A stretch of DNA of 6,260 bases from Muribaculaceae bacterium (lineage in GTDB: Bacteria; Bacteroidota; Bacteroidia; Bacteroidales; Muribaculaceae). The position numbers were made by a program, and so were the translations under genes. The DNA lies in assembly GCA_029057255.1 (NCBI GenBank), contig JAICZO010000172.1, forward strand, positions 1 through 6,260. Direction: 5' to 3'. A model generated the notes under the pieces. That model ran no database searches and was not told the origin of the DNA. It saw nothing but the letters and a program-made list of their open reading frames with translations. Below are positions 1 through 6,160 of the stretch, one piece after another. The first letter of the stretch is position 1, and every line of letters starts with the position of its first letter.

Positions 1-14
1 GGGATTAATTGCAT
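1..14 (-). CDS. Possible 5' end of the next operon gene (partial)
   Basis: An ATG at 14-12 opens a minus-strand frame one base after the TGA of the pyruvyl transferase gene and stays open to the window edge (M-Q-L-I). A second in-frame ATG at 23-21 would overlap that gene by 8 bases. The upstream genes are spaced or overlapped just as tightly, and no terminator is seen, so the operon probably continues here. Only four or seven codons are visible, so nothing can be said about the product and the call rests on context alone. Confidence 0.3.
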
Positions 15-15
15 A

Positions 16-975
16 TCAATCATTTAGCGGTTTTACAACACTACAGTCAGAGAGCCAGGTATCATAGTATGACTTGATTTTACCGTACGAGTTGTCAATA
101 AAGTAAACCTGACGGTCAAGCATTACTGCTAAAATCATCGCGTGCAGGCGCGTTGAATATATCTTTTTATATGACGCGAGCTGCTCGGCTCCGCTGTCAG
201 TCATCACTCTCCTGTATACTCTCCGATATAGGTAATGCACTGCGCGGTCTCTTAAAGCTCTACTGATGCGCCACAACCTATTGGCCTGTACCATCAAACT
301 ATTAAACCGGCGTTCTCCAGGCAAAAGACTCTCCATCGGCGCCCAGTCATGAGTATCGTAGTCTGACTCCGGAATGACGACACTCTCTGTTGACCGCTCC
401 TTGTCTCCGCGGCAGAAATACAGGCAACCCCGCTCCGGCTGCTTTGCAGCTTTCTCTACAAGATATTTTTCATTCATGCAAAAAGCCATATCCGGAACCA
501 TCATGACTTCATTACGAAAGTACTTTCTTGCATAATCATACGACGCCTTGTCTCTTGCGAGAATAGTCAGATTGGGGAAACCTGACAGATACTCGGCATC
601 GGCAGTACGAGTTGCCGCATCCTCATAGAAAATTGAGCAAGGCATTATGATAATGCGATGATTGCGGTTGGGGCGTATACCATCGAGAACTTCCTGCCAT
701 GCTCTGCGCCAAAGGTCTCCGAAATACCCTCCGCCAGTGACAAGAATCATAACGTCGTCAGGCAATACAGTTTTCGGATAGTTGCTCCATGAGCATACTC
801 CACGACATTTATGTGGCGCTCGCTTGAGTAACTCAATCTCGCCATTCCATATAAGTGTATCACCTACGTTGTTATAATACGGAAGGCCGTATAGCACATA
901 ATCCCTATCTATAAGAGGGAGAACCTTGTCAATAAGAATCTGTTCGAGCTGACGCTTTTTCTCAAGTCCTGTCAT
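16..975 (-). CDS. Polysaccharide pyruvyl transferase family protein
   Basis: This complete 319-residue protein resembles the polysaccharide pyruvyl transferase family (CsaB/WcaK/EpsI-like), whose members transfer a pyruvyl ketal from phosphoenolpyruvate to a sugar of a surface glycan, usually in the cytoplasm on lipid-linked intermediates. Visible family marks are YYNNVGDTLIWNGE at about residues 33-46, GGGYFGDLW at 81-89, ARDKAS at 140-145, PDMAF at 161-165 and STRLH at 274-278 followed by DNSYGKI at 294-300. The STRLHAM segment is the usual signature near the C-terminus. There is no signal peptide or membrane segment. The ATG overlaps the TGA of the radical SAM gene by 4 bases (ATGA), which suggests translational coupling. 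Many family members have no proven activity, so pyruvylation of a capsule sugar is an inference and the acceptor is unknown. The gene looks lower in GC than the glycosyltransferase genes upstream. Confidence 0.88.
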   Translation of the reverse strand: MTGLEKKRQLEQILIDKVLPLIDRDYVLYGLPYYNNVGDTLIWNGEIELLKRAPHKCRGVCSWSNYPKTVLPDDVMILVTGGGYFGDLWRRAWQEVLDGIRPNRNHRIIIMPCSIFYEDAATRTADAEYLSGFPNLTILARDKASYDYARKYFRNEVMMVPDMAFCMNEKYLVEKAAKQPERGCLYFCRGDKERSTESVVIPESDYDTHDWAPMESLLPGERRFNSLMVQANRLWRISRALRDRAVHYLYRRVYRRVMTDSGAEQLASYKKIYSTRLHAMILAVMLDRQVYFIDNSYGKIKSYYDTWLSDCSVVKPLND

Positions 976-2123
976 TTCTTAACAACTCTGTAGATTCGAC
1001 CTTTGACACCTCCGAGATAAAGCCTTATCGACCGTTGAGCTCTCGACAGACGGAATGCTGCCATCTCAGTCGTGGTCAATGTAGCATTACTCTCCTCTAA
1101 TTTCGTGTTAAAGAAAGCTTTAAGCTTGGGATTAAGCCATGTATTACGGCCGGGTACAATCTCGGTCTGCATCTCTCTGTCGCGGATATCTCCATACCTT
1201 GTATTATTCAGGCCGGGAATATAACCCAAGGTCAACAGCATATGTCCGTTATAACAGTGTGCAATAGGACACTTCCCTATAGGCTCTGACGGGAAAGCGC
1301 TATCCGGATATGCGAAAACATTTTTAAGAGTACCGCATCCATAACATTTAGTGACATCTCCTGTCGTAAGATCGATATAGCATCCCCATGCTCCGGCATA
1401 GCAGAAAGATTCCTGTTTCTTGCCAAAAATAGTCTTCTTGAACTCCCAGAATGTCGAGCCGAATCTGCTCCACGCTCTGTCATATTCATCCATCGGCAGT
1501 TTTGTCAGATAATCAATACCGGAAGTACGGTCATCGCGGGCGATTGACAGATGTGGCAATGCTCCGAAGTTCTTCATAGAGAACTCCATGACTTCATCAA
1601 TGTACGGGATGAGTTCATCCGACGGAGTTATCTCGATATTTGCCGAGCCTCCGGCTTCCCATATACGGCGTACATTATCAGCAAACAGCTCCAGTTTACC
1701 TTTCGATTTCAATTCAAGATAATGGAATGAACATTTAAACTCCACCCTCTCGAACAAATCACGGGGCCATGCAAGAAACTTCTCAAGTACCGGAGTAACT
1801 GTAAGATTGGTCACGACTTCCGCATAGTGTCCTTGCTCAACTACGGCTCTTACATACTTGTCAATATCCTTTACAAGCAAAGTCTCACCATCCGCACAGA
1901 AGTTGGTATAGGCACAACCGCCTATACGCTCTTTTCTCAAAGCATAGCCTACTTGCTCGGGGGTATACTTCATTTCAGGCTGTATACCTTCAAAATGTAC
2001 GGGGCGCTGGCCGAGATCGCAATAATGACAACGCAGATTGCATATCGACATCGGAATCCGGAACAGTAATATTTTCTTTATTTTATCCATAACTGGTGGT
2101 AAAAAACGCTTTAAACTTCTCAT
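972..2123 (-). CDS. Radical SAM protein with C-terminal cysteine cluster, capsule-locus type
   Basis: A 383-residue radical SAM enzyme of unknown substrate. The CxxxCxxC motif that binds the SAM-cleaving 4Fe-4S cluster is at Cys28, Cys32 and Cys35 (ICNLRCHYC). FCADGETLL around residues 75-83 resembles the SAM-binding glycine/acid motif. Six more cysteines at about 241, 248, 260, 263, 285 and 290 (CYAGAWGC, CYGC, GKCPIAHC) look like a SPASM-type auxiliary cluster region. I chose the ATG at 2123 because it overlaps the upstream TGA by 4 bases (ATGA) and because the AT-richer sequence begins there. The ATG at 2090 (MDKIKKILLF) is a good alternative giving 372 residues. A still longer open frame to 2627 is only antisense or out-of-frame extension over the glycosyltransferase gene. 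Similar proteins occur in Bacteroidales polysaccharide loci. Whether this one modifies a sugar, a peptide or another group is not known to me. It is coupled by ATGA to the pyruvyl transferase gene. Confidence 0.85.
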   Translation of the reverse strand: MRSLKRFLPPVMDKIKKILLFRIPMSICNLRCHYCDLGQRPVHFEGIQPEMKYTPEQVGYALRKERIGGCAYTNFCADGETLLVKDIDKYVRAVVEQGHYAEVVTNLTVTPVLEKFLAWPRDLFERVEFKCSFHYLELKSKGKLELFADNVRRIWEAGGSANIEITPSDELIPYIDEVMEFSMKNFGALPHLSIARDDRTSGIDYLTKLPMDEYDRAWSRFGSTFWEFKKTIFGKKQESFCYAGAWGCYIDLTTGDVTKCYGCGTLKNVFAYPDSAFPSEPIGKCPIAHCYNGHMLLTLGYIPGLNNTRYGDIRDREMQTEIVPGRNTWLNPKLKAFFNTKLEESNATLTTTEMAAFRLSRAQRSIRLYLGGVKGRIYRVVKK

Positions 2124-3100
2124 CCCAACTTGCTGAGCCGAGACCGCACGGGGGCAAGACACAGCTTGGTCGGGGTATAGAAAAATGTGGCGGCGAGGGT
2201 GAATAGCCGCTGTTTGAGTGAGGTGCGCTTGCTCTGCACGGCTGCGGGCATATAGCTGCGGAGCACTCTCTGAAGGTGACGGATGCGGCTGTCGCGCCCG
2301 TAACCGGTGCGGATGGCGGTGTAGAGAAGCCATACGTAGCAGTCGATGCGCTGGCGCTCGGCATACACTGCATAGCGGGGATACGCGCAGCGGCATTGCG
2401 ACAGAATGCGGTCCCACACAAGGTGAAGGCTGTAGGTGTCGCCGCCGAAGGGGCGGTTGGTGATGCTGCTGCGGTTGTCGCGGTAGTGGTAGAAACGCGA
2501 CTCGAGGATACCGACGGTATCTATCGCATTCAACAGTCGCCAGGTCATCATCACGTCTTCGCCGTAGAGTATGTCGGCATCGAAGCGTGAGCCGGCGTAG
2601 CAGCGTGCTCTGACAAGCTTGGCCCACAGCGACGATGTTATGGCACGGCTGTCGAGAAAGAGTCTGACGGCCCGGTCGCGGCCATACACCGCAAGTCCGT
2701 CACGAAACTCGATGTCGCGGCTGTAGCTTTGGCCGATGCGCCCGGCGATAACTGTATCGAGATTGTGTGTCTGCGCCGTTACGAGCATTGTCTCTATCAT
2801 TTCAGGCTCAATCCGGTCGTCGGAGTCGACGAAGAGTATATAGTCGCCGGTGGCAAGGTCGAGAAGACGGTTGCGGACTGCGGCAATGCCGGCGTGCGCT
2901 GCCGGGTGGTACTCTACGCGGCTGTCGCGCCGTGCGTATTCAAGGCATATATCCGGACCGGCGTCTGTCGACCCGTCGTCGGCCAGGACTATCTGCAGCC
3001 GGCCGTAGCTCTGACCGATTATACTGTCAAGGCACTCCCTCAGATAAGGAGCCGTATTGTAGACCGGCACAAGCACCGATACTGTCACTTCAGGCGACAT
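2120..3100 (-). CDS. Family 2 glycosyltransferase (second of two)
   Basis: A 326-residue GT-A-fold glycosyltransferase of family GT2, which adds a sugar from a nucleotide-sugar donor to the growing repeat unit on the cytoplasmic side of the membrane. The N-terminus has VSVLVPVYNTAPYLRECLDS (residues 7-26), DDGSTDAGP at 41-49 for nucleotide binding, and the metal-binding DSDD at 92-95. The C-terminal half shows SLWAKL (157-162) and GED (180-182), typical of acceptor-side motifs in this group. I chose ATG 3100 because the GT2 fold begins within a few residues of it. The open frame upstream to 3310 is a low-complexity arginine/proline stretch antiparallel in content to real coding sequence. The start overlaps the end of the preceding glycosyltransferase by 16 bases. 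AAGAGC lies just before the ATG as a weak ribosome binding site. Donor, linkage and acceptor cannot be read from sequence. GC content looks high (42 of 60 bases at 2881-2940). Confidence 0.92.
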   Translation of the reverse strand: MSPEVTVSVLVPVYNTAPYLRECLDSIIGQSYGRLQIVLADDGSTDAGPDICLEYARRDSRVEYHPAAHAGIAAVRNRLLDLATGDYILFVDSDDRIEPEMIETMLVTAQTHNLDTVIAGRIGQSYSRDIEFRDGLAVYGRDRAVRLFLDSRAITSSLWAKLVRARCYAGSRFDADILYGEDVMMTWRLLNAIDTVGILESRFYHYRDNRSSITNRPFGGDTYSLHLVWDRILSQCRCAYPRYAVYAERQRIDCYVWLLYTAIRTGYGRDSRIRHLQRVLRSYMPAAVQSKRTSLKQRLFTLAATFFYTPTKLCLAPVRSRLSKLG

Positions 3101-3963
3101 TTGCTCTTGTAGTACCACCGCCCGACGCGTCCAAGGGGGGACAGCATCCCGACGAGAAACCGGTAGCGGCGGGGCTTGTAATCTGCCCGTCCGCCGGATA
3201 TGGCACGGAAGGCGACATAACGGAGTGCATAGCGCACAGCCTCGCAGACGCCGTCGGAATTGTCGATCCGCCGGCCGTGATATATGACAAAGCCGCGGGG
3301 GTTGTCCCACATCAGACGGTATATGTTGCTGCTCAGACCGCTGGCCTGATACTCGCAGATGGTGAGCACTTTGTTGACAGCGAGGAAACCGTAGTCATTG
3401 CCGATGCGGTCATAGACCACGCACTCGGTGACGAACCGCTCTCCGTCGAGTTCAGGGAACGGGTAGCGTCGCGCAAGGTCGGTCTTGAAGACATATGACC
3501 GCTCGCCGCGACAGCCCGCTTTCTCAAACTCCCGAAGAGTGCCTGTCATCGGCGACTGAGGGAAGCGGCTGCCGTAGATGGCGCCTTCGGGCATCCGTTT
3601 CAGCGCCGCCATGCCGCAGAGACTGCTGTCTTGTGCCAGCACCTCTCTATATCTGACAATAGTCTCGACGCTGTCGTCCTCGAGCCAGTCGTCGGAGTCG
3701 ACGGTGAAGAAGAGCTCGCCTTCGGCGAGGCTGAGCGCGCGGTTGTATGCCCGGTGCTTGCCTCCGTGCGGCTGCCTTACGTATCTGACCGCGAAGGGCG
3801 CTGTAGAAGCGAATTGTCTGACCGTCCGTTCGGTATCATCCGTCGACCCGTCATCCACCACCAGCCACTCGAAGTCCTGCTGACTCTGGCGCATAAGGCT
3901 GTCGAAGGTGCGGCGGAGTGTCGAGGCACGATTGTATGTCGGGGTGAATATGGTCAGAGTCAT
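3085..3963 (-). CDS. Family 2 glycosyltransferase (first of two)
   Basis: A 292-residue GT2-family glycosyltransferase, probably adding one sugar to the capsule repeat unit on the inner face of the cytoplasmic membrane. The fold starts at once with LTIFTPTYNRASTL (residues 3-16). VDDGSTDD at 36-43 is the nucleotide-sugar binding part, HGGKHRAYNRAL at 66-77 is typical of this subgroup, and DSDD at 89-92 is the DXD metal site. I chose ATG 3963, preceded by an AGAAGAAGG purine run. The frame can start earlier at GTG 3990, which would overlap the upxY stop by 4 bases (GTGA) and add nine residues. This is possible but less likely, since the family normally begins right at the LTIFTPTYN strand. No membrane helix is evident. 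It is the first biosynthetic gene after upxY and its end overlaps the next glycosyltransferase by 16 bases. The donor sugar is unknown. Confidence 0.92.
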   Translation of the reverse strand: MTLTIFTPTYNRASTLRRTFDSLMRQSQQDFEWLVVDDGSTDDTERTVRQFASTAPFAVRYVRQPHGGKHRAYNRALSLAEGELFFTVDSDDWLEDDSVETIVRYREVLAQDSSLCGMAALKRMPEGAIYGSRFPQSPMTGTLREFEKAGCRGERSYVFKTDLARRYPFPELDGERFVTECVVYDRIGNDYGFLAVNKVLTICEYQASGLSSNIYRLMWDNPRGFVIYHGRRIDNSDGVCEAVRYALRYVAFRAISGGRADYKPRRYRFLVGMLSPLGRVGRWYYKSKCRLK

Positions 3964-3986
3964 GCCTTCTTCTGTGACATATAAGT

Positions 3987-4544
3987 TCACAGCAATTCTA
4001 TATAGTCGGCTGTCGAAATCTCGACTGCGGCGGCCAGGAGGCCGGGAAGCTCAACGACGAGGCGTTTTTTGCCTGAGCCTTTGAGCTTCAGCAGGCGCCC
4101 TTCTATGCCGTTGAGGGTGCCTTCACAAATCATCTTTATTGTGCTGCCGTACATCCCGGGGGTTATCTCGTCGATATGGAAGAATCGGGGTGTTCTGACT
4201 GTGCTGACTGCTGCGATGAATCGGTTCATGTCGGCTTCTGACACTGTCATCGGGGTGCAGTAGGCATGCCCTTTCAGGTATCTGTACTGTAGTGTCTCGG
4301 TGCGCATCACTGTTTCATCAAGGGTCTCTCTGTCGGAATGGACAAAGAGGAGGTCCTGGATGAAGGGTACTTCTTCGCGCACCTGCTTTCCGCCTTTTGT
4401 CACGACTCTGGTCCTCATCGGCGTGAACACTTCGAAGCCGGCTTCGGTGAGCATTTTGTAGGCCGGCTGTTTTGCATTTGCCCGCTTGAGGTCGCGCATC
4501 ACAAACCAGCTTAAAGGTCGCTCGGGAGGGGTCGGGACAGCCAA
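3987..4544 (-). CDS. upxY: UpxY-type transcription antiterminator (NusG-like)
   Basis: A 185-residue NusG paralogue of the UpxY type, the first gene of many Bacteroidales capsule operons. Known UpxY proteins bind elongating RNA polymerase and prevent premature termination in the leader of their own locus. The NGN domain starts at SWFVMRDLKRANAK (residues 12-25), followed by FEVFTPM (37-43), PFIQDLLFVHS (60-70) and LQYRYLKG (85-92). A KOW-like segment covers about 133-167 (GSTIKMI to VVELP). I start it at TTG 4544. An in-frame TAG lies at 4583-4581 and there is no ATG or GTG between it and the first NGN strand, while the GTG at 4502 and ATG at 4499 would cut that strand. No clear ribosome binding site precedes the TTG. 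It is downstream of an inverted-repeat-bounded promoter and 23 bases before the first glycosyltransferase. The usual partner upxZ does not follow. Symbol given at family level. Confidence 0.92.
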   Translation of the reverse strand: MAVPTPPERPLSWFVMRDLKRANAKQPAYKMLTEAGFEVFTPMRTRVVTKGGKQVREEVPFIQDLLFVHSDRETLDETVMRTETLQYRYLKGHAYCTPMTVSEADMNRFIAAVSTVRTPRFFHIDEITPGMYGSTIKMICEGTLNGIEGRLLKLKGSGKKRLVVELPGLLAAAVEISTADYIELL

Positions 4545-4595
4545 AATCGCAGAGGGTTTTATCGCATACGAGCAATATCTCTATTCCTGCATGGA

Positions 4596-4616
4596 TGGAT
4601 ATTTCTCTAATATCCA
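4596..4616 (-). promoter_or_regulatory. Leader RNA hairpin upstream of upxY
   Basis: A perfect 8-bp dyad, TGGATATT and AATATCCA, with a 5-base spacer, lies 51 bases before the upxY start. In the minus-strand leader RNA it would form a small AU-rich hairpin. No U-run follows, so it is not a standard terminator. It could be a pause site or a recognition element for antitermination by UpxY, but that role is inferred only from position. Confidence 0.45.
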
Positions 4617-4630
4617 CGCAGTTACAACGG

Positions 4631-4675
4631 CAGCTTCAAAAGCTGTACTATATCCAGTGATATTGTCTTTCACTG
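4631..4675 (-). promoter_or_regulatory. Two further small dyads in the upxY leader
   Basis: Two perfect 6-bp dyads sit in tandem: CAGCTT/AAGCTG with a 3-base loop at 4631-4645 and CAGTGA/TCACTG with a 9-base loop at 4655-4675. Together with the hairpin at 4596-4616 they make the roughly 200-nt transcribed leader look structured. No reading frame of note is seen in the leader. Stems this short can occur by chance, so a role in pausing or UpxY recruitment is only a suggestion. Confidence 0.3.
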
Positions 4676-4725
4676 TCCTTGTTTTTGTCGCCGGTTTGTA
4701 GCCGGACTGCCGAGAGATTAATCAA

Positions 4726-4749
4726 TCTCTTGCTAAGAGATACTTATCG
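4726..4749 (+). repeat. Left inverted repeat of the promoter switch
   Basis: This 24-bp arm is the exact reverse complement of 4900-4923. Its outer 15 bases are themselves a dyad, TCTCTT-GCT-AAGAGA (4726-4740). That is the expected shape of a tyrosine recombinase core site with two opposed 6-bp binding arms, although the 3-base spacer is shorter than usual for such a core. The inner 9 bases (4741-4749) are outside this dyad. Just outside, at 4713-4730, AGAGATT and AATCTCT form another 7-bp dyad that shares the outer half-site, so three related half-sites lie in a row on this side. Confidence 0.93.
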
Positions 4750-4753
4750 GGTG

Positions 4754-4787
4754 CAAAGTTACGCATTTTTTTTGAGATAGACTGAAT
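4754..4787 (-). promoter_or_regulatory. Bacteroidales-type promoter facing upxY (ON orientation)
   Basis: On the minus strand TAACTTTG (4761-4754) matches the Bacteroidetes -7 consensus TAnnTTTG exactly, followed by CACC as is common in these promoters. The -33 region near 4787-4785 reads TTC and is a weak match to TTG. Transcription would start at roughly 4746-4749, at the inner edge of the left inverted repeat, giving a leader of about 200 nt before upxY. No equally good -7 element faces the other way inside the switch. Confidence 0.72.
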
Positions 4788-4899
4788 TACAGTTGAATTT
4801 ATTCGCACATACTAATCTGTCAATCTCTTTATTGTGCGTAATTATGACGTAAAAATGCGCTGTGCTGCAACAATTAATTGATTATCAACACATAGAAAA

Positions 4900-4923
4900 C
4901 GATAAGTATCTCTTAGCAAGAGA
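4900..4923 (-). repeat. Right inverted repeat of the promoter switch
   Basis: The reverse-complement partner of 4726-4749, identical over all 24 bases. It contains the same internal dyad (4909-4923) and ends 34 bases before the stop of the recombinase gene. Identity stops abruptly on both sides: base 4899 and base 4924 no longer match their partners. This is what a defined recombination site looks like. Confidence 0.93.
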
Positions 4924-4957
4924 GATGGTTTTTTATTGGGGCTGCTCTCGCTTTTTC

Positions 4958-6160
4958 CTATAATGACGACAGTATGAGCGAGTTTGCCTTATCGACCAGT
5001 GATGTATCGAGCGATGCGAGGTAGATCCGTGTTGTGGCTTCGGAGTCGTGCCCCATCCCCTCGCTTATGATGCTCAACGGTATGCCTTTGGCTTGTGCGG
5101 CCGAGGCCCAGCTGTGCCGTGCCACATACATCGTCAGCGGCATTTCGATTCCGGCCATCGCTGCTATTTTCTTAAGGTTTCGGTTGATTGTGTATCCGGC
5201 ATTTCGGTATGCGTTTCTGGGGTCGGCCTGCTTGTTTCTTATGATAGGCAGCAGGTAGGGGTTGTCGGCTGCGGGATACTCGTCGATTATGGCCTGCATC
5301 TCCTTGGTCCACGCTATCTCGAGCTGCTGGCCGGTCTTGCGGCGCCTGTACACTATGTGGCTGCCCACCATATCCGCCTTCCTGAGGTATGCCATGTCGA
5401 CAAAGCTCATGCCTCTGAGATAGAAACTCATCATAAACATCTTGCGGGCAAAGTCGAGTGCGGGAGTGCGCGATAGGTCAAGCTCCTTTATCCGCTTTAT
5501 CGCTTCGATCGGCAGTGCTCTTTTATGGGTCTTGTCGACTCCGGTATAGACGTGTCTGAAGGGGCTGCGGTTCTCTGTAATGCCCTCCTCTACCGCTCTG
5601 TTGTATGCCGCGCGCAGTATTCTGTTATAGAACGACATCGTGTTGGGCGTGATACCGCGGGCGCGCATCCAGGCTTCGTAAGACTCGACAGTGTCGGCCG
5701 AGAGGCTGTCAAGCAAGACGTCACGTCCTCGGCGGAAGTGGCTGAAACTGGCCAGCGCCGCACGGTAGGTCTCGGCAGTGCGCACACGTCCGTTGCGGAG
5801 ATGCTTATCAGCGAGTTTCGCCATGTATGCGAAGACGGTGTATTCTCTCACATACCTCTCATATTCCTCCACTATATCATCGGCCGTATAGTCGCGCCCT
5901 CGGCTGTCGAAGTCCATGACAATCCGCCGGATACGCTCCACATCCCGCTCTATGCCGATGCGAACTTCTGTCGTGTGGTCGGCTCTGCCCGGGACGGCGC
6001 CGGGCACGACAGTCGATCGTCGGTCGTTCCACTCGGCAGCATACAGCGCATAGCCTGAGATGATTTGTCTCACCTTACGGTCGTGTACAATCAGATACGA
6101 TACAAGCCCCTCGCCATCCGCAAGCGCAGGGGGCATAAATTTGATTTTTACATTAGCCAT
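4958..6160 (-). CDS. Tyrosine recombinase, probable promoter invertase
   Basis: A 400-residue tyrosine recombinase (phage-integrase superfamily) of the Bacteroidetes type. The layout is a beta-rich arm-binding N-terminus (about 1-90), a SAM-like core-binding domain (about 105-205, with YMAKLADKHLRNGRVRTAETY at its start) and a catalytic domain (about 215-395). Catalytic residues are Arg249 (YLRGMS), Lys275 (RRKTG), Arg348 (YVARHSWAS), His371 (MGHDSE) and Tyr380 (TRIYLA). The usual HxxR histidine is Tyr345, as is common in this group. All essential residues are present, so it should be active. ATG 6160 is the start, with AAGGA some 13 bases upstream. It lies next to the inverted repeats at 4726-4749 and 4900-4923, with the same strand as upxY, and most likely inverts the promoter between them. 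An integrase of a mobile element is the alternative, but no other mobile genes or att sites are seen. No terminator separates it from the switch. Confidence 0.93.
   Translation of the reverse strand: MANVKIKFMPPALADGEGLVSYLIVHDRKVRQIISGYALYAAEWNDRRSTVVPGAVPGRADHTTEVRIGIERDVERIRRIVMDFDSRGRDYTADDIVEEYERYVREYTVFAYMAKLADKHLRNGRVRTAETYRAALASFSHFRRGRDVLLDSLSADTVESYEAWMRARGITPNTMSFYNRILRAAYNRAVEEGITENRSPFRHVYTGVDKTHKRALPIEAIKRIKELDLSRTPALDFARKMFMMSFYLRGMSFVDMAYLRKADMVGSHIVYRRRKTGQQLEIAWTKEMQAIIDEYPAADNPYLLPIIRNKQADPRNAYRNAGYTINRNLKKIAAMAGIEMPLTMYVARHSWASAAQAKGIPLSIISEGMGHDSEATTRIYLASLDTSLVDKANSLILSSL

Larger units (their letters stand above)
4726..4923. promoter_or_regulatory. Putative invertible promoter element (DNA switch)
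   Basis: A 198-bp AT-rich segment bounded by perfect 24-bp inverted repeats, with 150 bp between them. It sits between a tyrosine recombinase gene and upxY. Size, repeat length, internal promoter and position all match the phase-variable promoters of Bacteroidales capsule loci. Recombination between the repeats would flip the promoter at 4754-4761 between facing upxY (the state shown) and facing the 3' end of the recombinase gene. Only one orientation is visible here, so inversion is inferred from structure and not observed. Confidence 0.88.

Noticed and set aside
2091..2627. N-terminal extension of the radical SAM frame to 2627
   Set aside because: The extra 168 residues are a proline/arginine/histidine-rich out-of-frame reading of the overlapping glycosyltransferase gene. 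The radical SAM domain begins right after 2123 or 2090.
2767..3498. A 243-codon plus-strand open frame opposite the glycosyltransferases
   Set aside because: It lies antisense to two clear GT2 genes with intact motifs, in GC-rich DNA where antisense frames stay open. Its translation shows no recognisable domain.
2816..3703. A 16-bp exact repeat at 2816-2831 and 3688-3703
   Set aside because: Both copies encode the conserved VDSDD metal-binding motif of the two glycosyltransferases with the same codons, so it is explained by shared family sequence.
4318..4617. A 99-codon minus-strand frame starting at GTG 4617
   Set aside because: It overlaps the 5' half of upxY in another frame, and upxY shows clear NGN family motifs. 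The first residues are leader sequence with the hairpin at 4596-4616.
4788..4795. TACAGTTG on the plus strand as a second promoter in the switch
   Set aside because: It matches TAnnTTTG at seven of eight positions, but no TTG lies at the expected -33 distance and the position is not conserved in any visible way.
4924..4957. Terminator between the recombinase gene and the switch
   Set aside because: No GC-rich stem followed by a U-run on the minus strand. The dyad in the right repeat is AU-rich and better explained as a recombination site.
4958..6160. Recombinase as integrase of an integrated mobile element
   Set aside because: No att-like direct repeat, tRNA or other mobile gene is present. 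The inverted repeats beside it and the upxY context point to a dedicated invertase.
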